From Bradyrhizobium hipponense (GTDB taxonomy: Bacteria; Pseudomonadota; Alphaproteobacteria; Rhizobiales; Xanthobacteraceae), in the NCBI RefSeq assembly GCF_008123965.1, contig NZ_VSTH01000034.1, forward strand, positions 1 through 40,120: a stretch of DNA of 40,120 nt, written 5' to 3'. A program made the translations under genes and the position numbers. A model generated the notes under the pieces. That model saw only the letters and a list, made by a program, of their open reading frames with translations, did not search any database and had not been told where the DNA came from. Each line of letters begins with the position of its first letter. Within the stretch, counting starts at the first letter, position 1. Positions 1-6,907 of the stretch are shown here, piece after piece.

Positions 1-85
1 GCCACTTCGCTTTGCTCAGTTCGAAAGCCAAGTAAATCGTGGCATACTCGCTTCCGGCGGGTGCGTCAGTGTGATCAGTACGCAT
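1..85 (-). CDS. Transposase N-terminus, IS110-like, cut by the window edge
   Basis: Reading the minus strand from an ATG at 85 gives 28 codons to the window edge, starting MRTDHTDAPAGSEYATIY and continuing LAFELSKAKW. A clear Shine-Dalgarno (GGAGG, about 7 nt upstream) supports the start. The pattern of a short hydrophobic strand followed by an acidic residue and SK resembles the first RuvC-like strand of IS110-family DEDD transposases, and I recall similar N-termini in Bradyrhizobium elements. That is recognition from memory, not a search. The rest of the gene lies outside the window, so completeness cannot be judged. Another protein family is possible, given how few residues are visible. 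Confidence 0.5.
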   Translation of the reverse strand, partial: MRTDHTDAPAGSEYATIYLAFELSKAKW

Positions 86-107
86 CGTTGATCCTCCAGG
101 GTGAGTT

Positions 108-141
108 GGTGGTCACAAACTCAATTTACCCCCTGACCACC
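108..141. repeat. Inverted repeat between transposase start and cytochrome gene
   Basis: GGTGGTCA at 108-115 is matched by TGACCACC at 134-141 with an 18-nt spacer. It lies in the 87 bp between the transposase-like start and the stop of the cytochrome gene. It may mark the end of the insertion element or be a weak hairpin. No U-tract follows on either strand, so it is not a convincing terminator. Confidence 0.4.
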
Positions 142-172
142 TGCCACCCATAGGATCTACGAACTGCAACCG

Positions 173-622
173 CTACTTCAGCTTGAGCCGATAGGTCTCG
201 TGGCAGTCGGTGCAGCGGTCGTTGATGCTGGTGTAGGCGGCCTTCAGGCTCGCGACATCGGTGATCTTGCCCTTGACGTCGGCGATCGCCTTCTGCACCG
301 GCGGGATCTTGGAGTCGAAATCGGCCTTGTTCTGCCAGACTTTTGGCGACGCACCGTAGCTGGCGTTCACCACGTCCTGCTTGGGATTGACCTCGAAGGT
401 TTTTGCGATCTTCGCGACATCTGCCTCGAGATTGGCGAGCGCCTCGTCGACGGCCTTCTGGTTGTAGGGGATGTCGCCCTTGGTCATCTTCTGGATGACC
501 GAATAGAGGCTCTTGGCCTGCGAGCGCATCAAATTGTCCTGGTGAACGGCGACCTGCTGCTGCGCCATCACGGCGCCTGCGCTCAACAGCAGGGTCGTCG
601 CGACAATCATCACCCGTTTCAT
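173..622 (-). CDS. Class II cytochrome c (c'/c556-like), periplasmic
   Basis: This 149-residue protein starts with a signal peptide (MKRVMIVATTLLLSAGAVMA, probable cleavage before QQQ), so it should be periplasmic. The single heme-binding motif CTDCH lies very near the C-terminus, the arrangement of class II cytochromes (four-helix bundle; c', c556), and the rest is helix-rich. The frame is open further upstream to 673, but the ATG at 622 has GGAG about 9 nt before it and begins the signal peptide, so I use it. Class II cytochromes carry electrons or bind small ligands such as NO; which applies here cannot be read from the sequence. The next gene upstream on the same strand is the CoxL-like subunit, 116 bp away. 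An electron-transfer link between them is possible but unproven. Confidence 0.85.
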   Translation of the reverse strand: MKRVMIVATTLLLSAGAVMAQQQVAVHQDNLMRSQAKSLYSVIQKMTKGDIPYNQKAVDEALANLEADVAKIAKTFEVNPKQDVVNASYGASPKVWQNKADFDSKIPPVQKAIADVKGKITDVASLKAAYTSINDRCTDCHETYRLKLK

Positions 623-738
623 TGCTTGTTCTCCGGCTCGCAGATTCTGAGAAAGACCATCCACCCGTTTCACGGGTATCCATCCAGATTAGAACCCTGC
701 GCGCGGCGTTTATTCCCGCACAGGGAGATTGGGGATTG

Positions 739-3048
739 TTAGAGGCTGTGACGGCGACGGTGCTCGTGGATGGCGATCCACACCCGCTCCGGCGTCGCCG
801 GCATGTCGATGTGGTCGATCTTGTATTCGCGCCACAGGGCGTCGACGATGGCGTTGACGACGGCCGGACAGGAGCCGATCGCACCGGCCTCGCCCGCACC
901 CTTCACGCCGAGCGGATTGGTCTTGCAGGGAACGTTGGCGGTCTCGAACACGAAGGCGGGACCATCAGCCGCACGCGGCAGCGCATAGTCCATGTAGGTG
1001 GCGGTGATGAGCTGCCCGTCACTGGCGCCGTAGACCACCTGCTCCATCAAGGCCTGACCGATGCCCTGCATGGCGCCGCCATGGACCTGGCCGGCCAGCA
1101 GCAGCGGATTGAGCGTCTTGCCGAAATCGTCGACGATCACGTAATTGATGATCTTGATCATGCCGGTGGCCGGATCGATTTCGACTTCCGCCAGATGCGT
1201 GCCGTTGGGATAAGTGCCGTCAGCGCTGGCAAACGTCGCGCTGCCGTTCAGCTTTGACGGATCGGCGCCCGGCCGCTTGGCGAGATCGGCGAACGAGATC
1301 GAACGGTCGGTACCGGCGACACGAATCACGCCATCGGTAATCTCAAGATCGCCAGCGCTCGCTTCCAAGGCTTGCGCTGCGAACTCCTTGAGCTTCGCGC
1401 CGAGCTCGCTCGAAGCGCGCTCCACGCAGACGCCCCCTGTGGGAATCGAGGCCGAGCCGCCGGTGCCGAGTCCGGTCGCGATCTCATTGGTGTCGCCCTG
1501 GCGGACATGCACGCGCTCCGGCGGCAAGCCGAACTGCTCGGCGACGATCTGCGCATAAGCGGTCTGATGCCCCTGCCCGCTCGATTGCGTGCCGATCAGG
1601 ACGGTGACATCGCCATTGGGATCGAGCCGCACATTGGCGGTCTCTTCTCCCATCACGCCGCAGACCTCGACATAGCTTGCCAGGCCAATGCCGCGGATCA
1701 GACCGTGCTTCTTGGCGAGCTTTGCGCGCTTGGGAAACTCTTTCCACTCGGCGATCTCCATCGCCCGCTTCAGATGGGCGGCGAAATCTCCGGAATCATA
1801 GACCTTGCCGGTGGCCGTCTTGTACGGCAGCGCCTTCGGCTGAATGAAGTTCTTGCGGCGGATGGCATCCACCGTCATGTCGAGTTTTCGCGCGCAGGCG
1901 TCCACAAGGCGCTCGATGACATAGGCGGCCTCTGGCCGGCCTGCGCCGCGATAGGCGTCGACCGGGACGCTGTTGGTGAAGATGGTGCGCACCCGGCAGT
2001 GGAAGGCCTGGATGTCGTAGAGGCCCGGCAGCATACCGGCGCCGCCGTGGGGAATGTAGGGGCCGAAGGTCGACAGATACGCGCCCATGTCGCCCATCAG
2101 GTCGCAATCCATGGCGAGGAATTTGCCGTCCTCGGCGAGCGCCATCTTCGCGGTGGTGACGTTGTCGCGGCCTTGCGCGTCACCCATGAAATGCTCGGTG
2201 CGGTCGGCCGCCCATCTCACCGCCTTCTTCAGCTTTCGCGCGGCGACCGCGACCAAGGCGTATTCGCGGTACGGAAACAGTTTTGTGCCAAAGCCGCCGC
2301 CGACGTCGGGGCAGATCACCCGCATCTTGTCGGTCGGGATATTCAGCACGTTCTGGCAGAGGATGTCGCGCAGACGGTGGCTGCCCTGGCTGCCGACCGT
2401 CAGTGTCAGATGATCGTTCTTGGCGTCGTATTCGCAGACGGCGGCTCGCGTCTCCATGAAGCTTGCAACCACGCGCGGATTGACGATGGAGATTTCGGCG
2501 ACCGCATGCGCCTTGGCAAAGGCGGCTTCGGTCGCGGCCTTGTCGCCGATCGAGACGTCGAACAGCACATTGCCGGGCTTGTCCGGCCAGACCTGCGGCG
2601 CGCCCTTCTTCACGGCATTGACGACGCCGGTCACCGCCGGCAGCGGGCTCCATTTGACCTCGATCGCCTCGATCGCGTCGCGAGCCTGATCGATGGTCTC
2701 GGCGACCACGAAGGCGATGGAATCGCCGACATGGCGCACCTCGTCTTTGGCAAGGATGGGGTAAGGCGGGCCGGTGAACGGATCGGTCTCCAGATTGAAC
2801 AGGCACGGCAGATTGCCGAGATCCGCAACGTCGTCGGCGGTCAGGATCAGCGCAACGCCAGGCAGCGCGCGAGCGCGGCTCACATCGATGGCGTATTTGG
2901 CATGCGCGTGCGGCGAGCGGAGCATCAGGGCGTGAAGTGCGGCCTGCGGCGCATAATCGTCGGTATAGCGGCCCTTGCCGCGGATGAGTGCGTCATCCTC
3001 TTTGCGCAGCACGCTTTGGCCAACGCCGAACTTGATGGGAGCAGCCAT
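739..3048 (-). CDS. Xanthine dehydrogenase-family molybdopterin-binding subunit (CoxL-like, form II)
   Basis: The 769-residue protein is the large, molybdenum-cofactor-binding subunit of the xanthine oxidase/CO dehydrogenase family. The N-terminal a/b hammerhead domain (about 15-130; RGKGRYTDD) is followed by the Mo-binding domain, with GGGFGTK near 250-256. The active-site loop is AYRGAGR (365-371). That is the form II signature; true form I CO dehydrogenases carry AYxCSFR. The catalytic glutamate is present in GVKGAGEAG (E720). The enzyme is therefore a molybdenum hydroxylase of uncertain substrate rather than a proven CO dehydrogenase. The FAD (CoxM) and 2Fe-2S (CoxS) subunits that normally sit beside it are missing here. 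The ATG at 3048 has a GGGA-type ribosome site upstream. Family assignment is strong; the substrate is unknown. Confidence 0.9.
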   Translation of the reverse strand: MAAPIKFGVGQSVLRKEDDALIRGKGRYTDDYAPQAALHALMLRSPHAHAKYAIDVSRARALPGVALILTADDVADLGNLPCLFNLETDPFTGPPYPILAKDEVRHVGDSIAFVVAETIDQARDAIEAIEVKWSPLPAVTGVVNAVKKGAPQVWPDKPGNVLFDVSIGDKAATEAAFAKAHAVAEISIVNPRVVASFMETRAAVCEYDAKNDHLTLTVGSQGSHRLRDILCQNVLNIPTDKMRVICPDVGGGFGTKLFPYREYALVAVAARKLKKAVRWAADRTEHFMGDAQGRDNVTTAKMALAEDGKFLAMDCDLMGDMGAYLSTFGPYIPHGGAGMLPGLYDIQAFHCRVRTIFTNSVPVDAYRGAGRPEAAYVIERLVDACARKLDMTVDAIRRKNFIQPKALPYKTATGKVYDSGDFAAHLKRAMEIAEWKEFPKRAKLAKKHGLIRGIGLASYVEVCGVMGEETANVRLDPNGDVTVLIGTQSSGQGHQTAYAQIVAEQFGLPPERVHVRQGDTNEIATGLGTGGSASIPTGGVCVERASSELGAKLKEFAAQALEASAGDLEITDGVIRVAGTDRSISFADLAKRPGADPSKLNGSATFASADGTYPNGTHLAEVEIDPATGMIKIINYVIVDDFGKTLNPLLLAGQVHGGAMQGIGQALMEQVVYGASDGQLITATYMDYALPRAADGPAFVFETANVPCKTNPLGVKGAGEAGAIGSCPAVVNAIVDALWREYKIDHIDMPATPERVWIAIHEHRRRHSL

Positions 3049-3324
3049 TTTTTTATCCCGTCCTCATGGTTGTTTTGCCGGCATATTGCCGTGGAACAAG
3101 TGGCAAGGCAAACGGCTTTAGCCATGCGAAAATCGTCCGCCCTTCCCGCCTGTCGGAGCAGGATGGGACGGAAAAGCAGCAGCTCGGTCATTTCCCTGTG
3201 AAGATCGGTCCGGTTGGTGGCATGATAGTTGCCGAACTCGCCCCGCAGTGCACGCCTGAGAACAAGCAGCCGTGCTGACCGCCGCTTGTCACAAAGCGCA
3301 TGTCCGATTCGGATGGTTGATCAT

Positions 3325-3603
3325 TTACATCACCCCGCGGCTCCATAGATCCGTGGCGCGATCTCTCAGCCTATCGATAGCCCGTTCCGGCGAGAGGTAG
3401 TCGATCTCGCCACGCGTCAAGCCGATATCCATCAGCTCCCTGTCAGTCAGGTCCTGCAAGGTGATTTGTGAGCCCTGCCGCCAGCGCCACTCCTCAAGCG
3501 CACGCCAGTATCGCGCTAGCAAGCCTAGGACGCTCCGCGTCGATGCGAGGTCGAGGGGGAGCCTCTCGGTCGCGGGTGCGATGTTCGTCTGTTGAGGTGG
3601 CAT
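3325..3603 (-). CDS. DUF1127 domain protein, small and arginine-rich
   Basis: The start at 3603 (MPPQQTNIAP) has AGGAG about 7 nt upstream, which decides against the longer open frame reaching 3795. The product has 92 residues. Its C-terminal half carries the DUF1127 pattern: a WRWRQ basic/aromatic stretch, then LTDRELMDIGLTRGEIDYL. Proteins of this family in alphaproteobacteria are short and positively charged. One of them, CcaF1 of Rhodobacter sphaeroides, has been described as an RNA-binding protein acting in sRNA maturation and RNA turnover; whether that extends to this protein is inference. The N-terminal 35 residues show no recognisable domain. The leader holds a micro-ORF and an intrinsic terminator, so expression probably depends on read-through or a second promoter. 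Confidence 0.85.
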   Translation of the reverse strand: MPPQQTNIAPATERLPLDLASTRSVLGLLARYWRALEEWRWRQGSQITLQDLTDRELMDIGLTRGEIDYLSPERAIDRLRDRATDLWSRGVM

Positions 3604-3641
3604 CGGATGCTCCTGCTGTTGTGCCGGCAGGGAGCGTGGCC

Positions 3642-3675
3642 AAACAAAAGGCCCCGTCCGATGCCGGCGGGGCCT
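3642..3675 (-). terminator. Intrinsic terminator in the leader of the DUF1127 gene
   Basis: On the minus strand AGGCCCCG pairs with CGGGGCCT (plus-strand 3668-3675 and 3649-3656). The inner CCG/CGG extends the stem around a GCAT loop with one bulged A, and TTTTGTTT follows at once. This is a canonical rho-independent terminator. It lies about 40 nt before the DUF1127 start codon and after the micro-ORF, so it would end a short transcript before the gene. Confidence 0.8.
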
Positions 3676-3701
3676 GGTGGAAAAGATGTCGTCGTCGAAT
3701 T

Positions 3702-3767
3702 CTAGCGCACGACTCCTCCCACGGCCCAGCCGAAGCGGGTCATGTGATTGCAGGTGACTTTGCGCAT
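3702..3767 (-). CDS. Putative 21-residue leader peptide upstream of the DUF1127 gene
   Basis: An ATG at 3767 opens 21 codons beginning MRKVTCNHMTRFGWAVGG and ending VVR, stopped by TAG at 3702. It lies between a promoter-like sequence and the leader terminator, on the same strand as the DUF1127 gene. The predicted transcript start is only about 10-15 nt upstream of the ATG, so translation would be almost leaderless; no Shine-Dalgarno is visible. The codons include Cys, His and Trp, but there is no run of a single amino acid as in classical attenuators. A purine-rich GGGAGGAG lies inside the end of the ORF. Coding status is inferred from placement only. Confidence 0.4.
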   Translation of the reverse strand: MRKVTCNHMTRFGWAVGGVVR

Positions 3768-3785
3768 TGATTTGATCATGAAGTA

Positions 3786-3814
3786 GCAATACCACAGCGA
3801 TCGCGCAAAATCAA
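3786..3814 (-). promoter_or_regulatory. Candidate sigma70-type promoter for the DUF1127 leader
   Basis: On the minus strand TTGATT (3814-3809) and TATTGC (3791-3786) are separated by 17 nt. The match is moderate: the first four -35 bases agree and half of the -10. The placement is good, since transcription would start near 3779, just ahead of the micro-ORF, and give a terminated RNA of roughly 135 nt. Confidence 0.35.
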
Positions 3815-3912
3815 GGGATGTATGGATGTCGGCTGCATCCTAAAGGCGAGGACGACGCTACGGCGAATTCGTCTCCTAAAGCGGGCACAACGAATCTACT
3901 ATTGAAGTTCGC

Positions 3913-5442
3913 CTAGCCCCGCACCAGTGAGAACAGCCAGCCGCGGCCGAACAGCACGAGGATACAGAAGGCGTAAATGAACGTGCCGGTGATCATCAGC
4001 AGCGCCAGCGTCATTTCGTCCCGGAAGCTCGGCATTGTGGAGAAATAGATCGCCCCGAAATGCGCGGTCAGCCAGAGCCCGGCAGCGAGGATCAGGCCGC
4101 TCAGGACGAATTTGGCGAGCGATTGCACCAGCGCCCGATCGAATGCGAGATAGCCGCGCCGCACTGCGAAGGTGAGCACGAGCAGCAGATTGGTCCAGAC
4201 CCCGACAGCCGTTGCCAACGCCAGGCCGATCTGGGCCAGCGATCCCATCAACGCAAATTTGAGAGCGACATTGACGGCGATGCCTGTCAGCGAGGCCCGG
4301 ACCGGCGTCGCGGTATCCTTGCGCGCATAGAAGGTCGCGACAGCGCTTCGGATCAGCACAAAGGGGATCAGGCCGATGGCATAGGCTGCGAGCGTCGCGC
4401 CGGCCGCGGCCGCATCGGCCTTCGAGAACGCGCCGCGGGCGAACAGCGCACGCATGATCGCGTCGGGCACGGTGATGAAGGCGGCCACGAAGGGCACCGA
4501 GAACAGCAGCGTGAAATCGAACGCGCGGCGCTGCGCCTTCATCGCGCCGTCGTGGTCATTGGCGGTGATCCGCCGCGACATCTCCGGCAACAGCACGGTG
4601 CCGATGGCGATGCCGATCACGCCGATCGGCAATTGGTTGAGGCGATCGGCGTAATAGAGTGCGGACAACGCGCCCGCCGGCAGGAAGGTGGCGATGATCG
4701 TGTCGGCGAACAGCGCAATCTGCGTGCCCATCGAGCCCAGCGTCGCAGGCCCTAACGCCTTGAAGAACCCGCGGACGTCTTCGTCGAGCTTCAGCGGCGC
4801 AAAGCGCGGCAGGCCGCCGTGGCGCGCGAGATCGCCGGCTAGAAGAAAATATTGCAGGAAGCCGGAGATGAGCACGCCCCAGGCCGCCGCGTGGCCCGCG
4901 GTCGGAAACCAGGCGGCCAGCGCCAGCGTCATCATCATCGCGACATTGAGGAAGATCGACGCCGCGGCGGCGCTGGCAAAGCGCTGCATCACGTTGAGCA
5001 TGCCGCCGTAGAGTGTCACCAGCGTGATCAGCAACAGATACGGAAAGGTGATCCGGGTCAGCTCGATCGCGAGCCTGCGCTGCTCGGCGTCCTCACCAAA
5101 GCCGGGCGCCAGAATGCTCATGGCCTGCGGCATGAACAGCCAGGCGACGACCAGAAGAAGGACCTGCAAAGCCAGCAGCAGCGTGAAGATGCGGTCGGCG
5201 AACAGCTTTGCCGCCGCCTCGCCGCGCTCACCATGGACGTGCGCATAGGCGGGCACCCAGGCGGCGTTGAAGGCGCCTTCGGCGAAGATCGCGCGGAAGT
5301 GATTGGGCAGGCGGAGCGCCACGAAGAAGGCGTCGGCTACGGGGCCGGCGCCGAGGATCGCCGCGAGCATGATGTCGCGGGCAAATCCCGTCAGCCGCGA
5401 GAGCAGCGTATATCCGCCAACCGTGAAGATCCGTCCGAGCAT
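3913..5442 (-). CDS. murJ: Lipid II flippase MurJ (MviN)
   Basis: The 509-residue polytopic membrane protein belongs to the MVF part of the MOP exporter superfamily. The N-terminus (SRLTGFARDIMLAAILG, then ADAFFVALRLPNHFRAIFAE) is the standard MurJ opening, with the conserved arginines and the GA.AFNAAWVPAY segment used in lipid II transport. Hydrophobic segments across the whole length fit about 14 helices. It flips undecaprenyl-pyrophosphate-linked peptidoglycan precursor to the outer face of the inner membrane. The ATG at 5442 is preceded by AAGGGA. MVF relatives also include Wzx O-antigen flippases. Because the next genes make nucleotide sugars a Wzx role could be considered, but the close match to the MurJ N-terminal pattern argues for peptidoglycan. 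Confidence 0.93.
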   Translation of the reverse strand: MLGRIFTVGGYTLLSRLTGFARDIMLAAILGAGPVADAFFVALRLPNHFRAIFAEGAFNAAWVPAYAHVHGERGEAAAKLFADRIFTLLLALQVLLLVVAWLFMPQAMSILAPGFGEDAEQRRLAIELTRITFPYLLLITLVTLYGGMLNVMQRFASAAAASIFLNVAMMMTLALAAWFPTAGHAAAWGVLISGFLQYFLLAGDLARHGGLPRFAPLKLDEDVRGFFKALGPATLGSMGTQIALFADTIIATFLPAGALSALYYADRLNQLPIGVIGIAIGTVLLPEMSRRITANDHDGAMKAQRRAFDFTLLFSVPFVAAFITVPDAIMRALFARGAFSKADAAAAGATLAAYAIGLIPFVLIRSAVATFYARKDTATPVRASLTGIAVNVALKFALMGSLAQIGLALATAVGVWTNLLLVLTFAVRRGYLAFDRALVQSLAKFVLSGLILAAGLWLTAHFGAIYFSTMPSFRDEMTLALLMITGTFIYAFCILVLFGRGWLFSLVRG

Positions 5443-5521
5443 CGTTCCCTTCTAGAGCGTTATCGGTCGGGCGATAAGACCGTGAACTACGACGGGGACG
5501 AAAAAGGCTGCGGCTCGGCTT

Positions 5522-5676
5522 ACCTCTCCCGAAGGGAGAGGTCGGATCGCATCGAAAGGTGCGATCCGGGTGAGGGGTTACGCTCTCACCGTATACTGCG
5601 GCCCCTCACCCGGATTGCACTGGACGATGCTTCGCATCGCCAGGCGCAATCCGACCTCTCCCCGCTGGGGAGAGGT
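5522..5676. repeat. Large imperfect palindromic intergenic element
   Basis: Two hairpins face each other: ACCTCTCCC-gaa-GGGAGAGGT (5522-5542) and ACCTCTCCCC-gct-GGGGAGAGGT (5654-5676). They are joined by inverted arms (GCGATCCGGGTGAGGGG at 5561-5577, against CCCCTCACCCGGATTGC from 5602). The whole 155 bp can fold on itself. This style of CTCTCCCC/GGGGAGAGG element is widespread in rhizobial and Bradyrhizobium intergenic DNA. It lies between the DegT aminotransferase and murJ, both on the minus strand, and could attenuate read-through into murJ. Confidence 0.7.
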
Positions 5677-5704
5677 GAAGCAACAGCGCGGCAAAACGGC
5701 CAGA

Positions 5705-6856
5705 TCAGCCCGAAAGCGCGCCGCGCACGGCGGCGATGATTCGCTCCTGGGCGGCCTCGTCGAGATAGGGGTGCATCGGCAGGCTGATGACGTCTTCCGA
5801 CAGGCTCTCGCAGCCCGGCAGGCCGCCTTCGGCGACCGGATAGTGCTTGTAGGCGGTCTGCTGATGCATCGACTTCGCATAGTAGATCGCGGTCGGCACG
5901 CCCTGGGCCTTCAGCGCGGCGGCAAAGCCGTCGCGGTCGGTCCCCTCGGGCAGGCGGATGGTGTACTGCGCCCAGACCGAGGTGCAGCCGGGCGCAAGAC
6001 GCGGCACGGTGACGACATTGGACAGGCCACGCGCATAGCGTTCCGCGACCTTGTTGCGGGCGGCAATCTCGTCGTCGAAAATCTTCAGCTTCTCGATCAG
6101 GATCGCGGCCTGCATGGTGTCGAGCCGGCCGGTCAGGCCAAGCCGGACGTTGTCGTATTTGTCCACGCCCTGCCCGTGCACGCGGATGCTGCGCAGCGTG
6201 GCGGCGAGCTCGTCGTCGTCGGTGAAGATCGCGCCGCCGTCGCCGAAGCAGCCGAGCGGTTTGGCCGGGAAGAAGCTGGTCGTGGTCGCGAGCGCCTCGG
6301 TGCCGAGCATGCGGCCTTTGTAGCTCGCGCCAAAGCTTTGCGCGGCGTCATCGATCACGAACAGGCCCTCGGCCTTCGCGATGTCCGCGATGGCGTCGTG
6401 ATCGGCGGGCTGTCCGAACAGGTCGACGGGGATCACCGCGACAGGCCGCAGGCCCGCCTTCCGTGCGGTCGCGATGCCGCGCTTCAGCGACTCCGGACTC
6501 ATGTTGAAGGTCGCCTCATCCACATCGACATAGACCGGCGTAGCGCCGGTCCGCGCCGCCGGCGAAGCGGTGGCAATGAAGGTGAACGACGGACACAGCA
6601 CGGCATCGCCGGGGCCGACGTTCTTCGCCATCAGCACCATCAGAAGCGCATCGGTGCCACTGGCGCAGCACACCACGTGCTTGGTGCCGCAATAGGCCGC
6701 GAGCTGCGCCTCGAGCTCGGCGACCTCAGGGCCGTTGACGAACTGGCAATGGTCGAGCACGCGCTTGACGGCCGCATCGAGCGAGGCGCCGAGGCGGCGG
6801 CGCTGCGAGCCGACATCGATGAATGGAATGGGATCGGAACGCAGATGCTGGTTCAT
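5705..6856 (-). CDS. DegT/DnrJ/EryC1/StrS family sugar aminotransferase
   Basis: A PLP-dependent sugar aminotransferase of the DegT family (383 residues from the chosen start; MNQHLRSDPIPFIDVG). The PLP lysine sits in SFFPAKPLGCFGDGGA (K199) and the cofactor-contacting aspartate in VIDDAAQSFGA. The family transfers an amino group, usually from glutamate, to a nucleotide-linked keto sugar. The Gfo/Idh oxidoreductase gene lies immediately upstream. That pairing matches WbpB/WbpE-type synthesis of a 3-amino-3-deoxy uronic acid sugar, which is inference because the other enzymes of that route are absent here. An in-frame ATG at 6898 would add 14 residues but lacks a ribosome site, while the ATG at 6856 has AAGG about 5 nt before it. 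Confidence 0.88.
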   Translation of the reverse strand: MNQHLRSDPIPFIDVGSQRRRLGASLDAAVKRVLDHCQFVNGPEVAELEAQLAAYCGTKHVVCCASGTDALLMVLMAKNVGPGDAVLCPSFTFIATASPAARTGATPVYVDVDEATFNMSPESLKRGIATARKAGLRPVAVIPVDLFGQPADHDAIADIAKAEGLFVIDDAAQSFGASYKGRMLGTEALATTTSFFPAKPLGCFGDGGAIFTDDDELAATLRSIRVHGQGVDKYDNVRLGLTGRLDTMQAAILIEKLKIFDDEIAARNKVAERYARGLSNVVTVPRLAPGCTSVWAQYTIRLPEGTDRDGFAAALKAQGVPTAIYYAKSMHQQTAYKHYPVAEGGLPGCESLSEDVISLPMHPYLDEAAQERIIAAVRGALSG

Positions 6857-6907
6857 GGCGCCTTGCCGATTGTCTTGCGTGGTTGGAGCGGTCGACATCG
6901 AGGAGGA

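Noticed and set aside
739..3048. Aerobic CO dehydrogenase (coxL, form I)
   Set aside because: The active-site loop is AYRGAGR, not the cysteine-containing form I motif, and CoxM/CoxS are absent.
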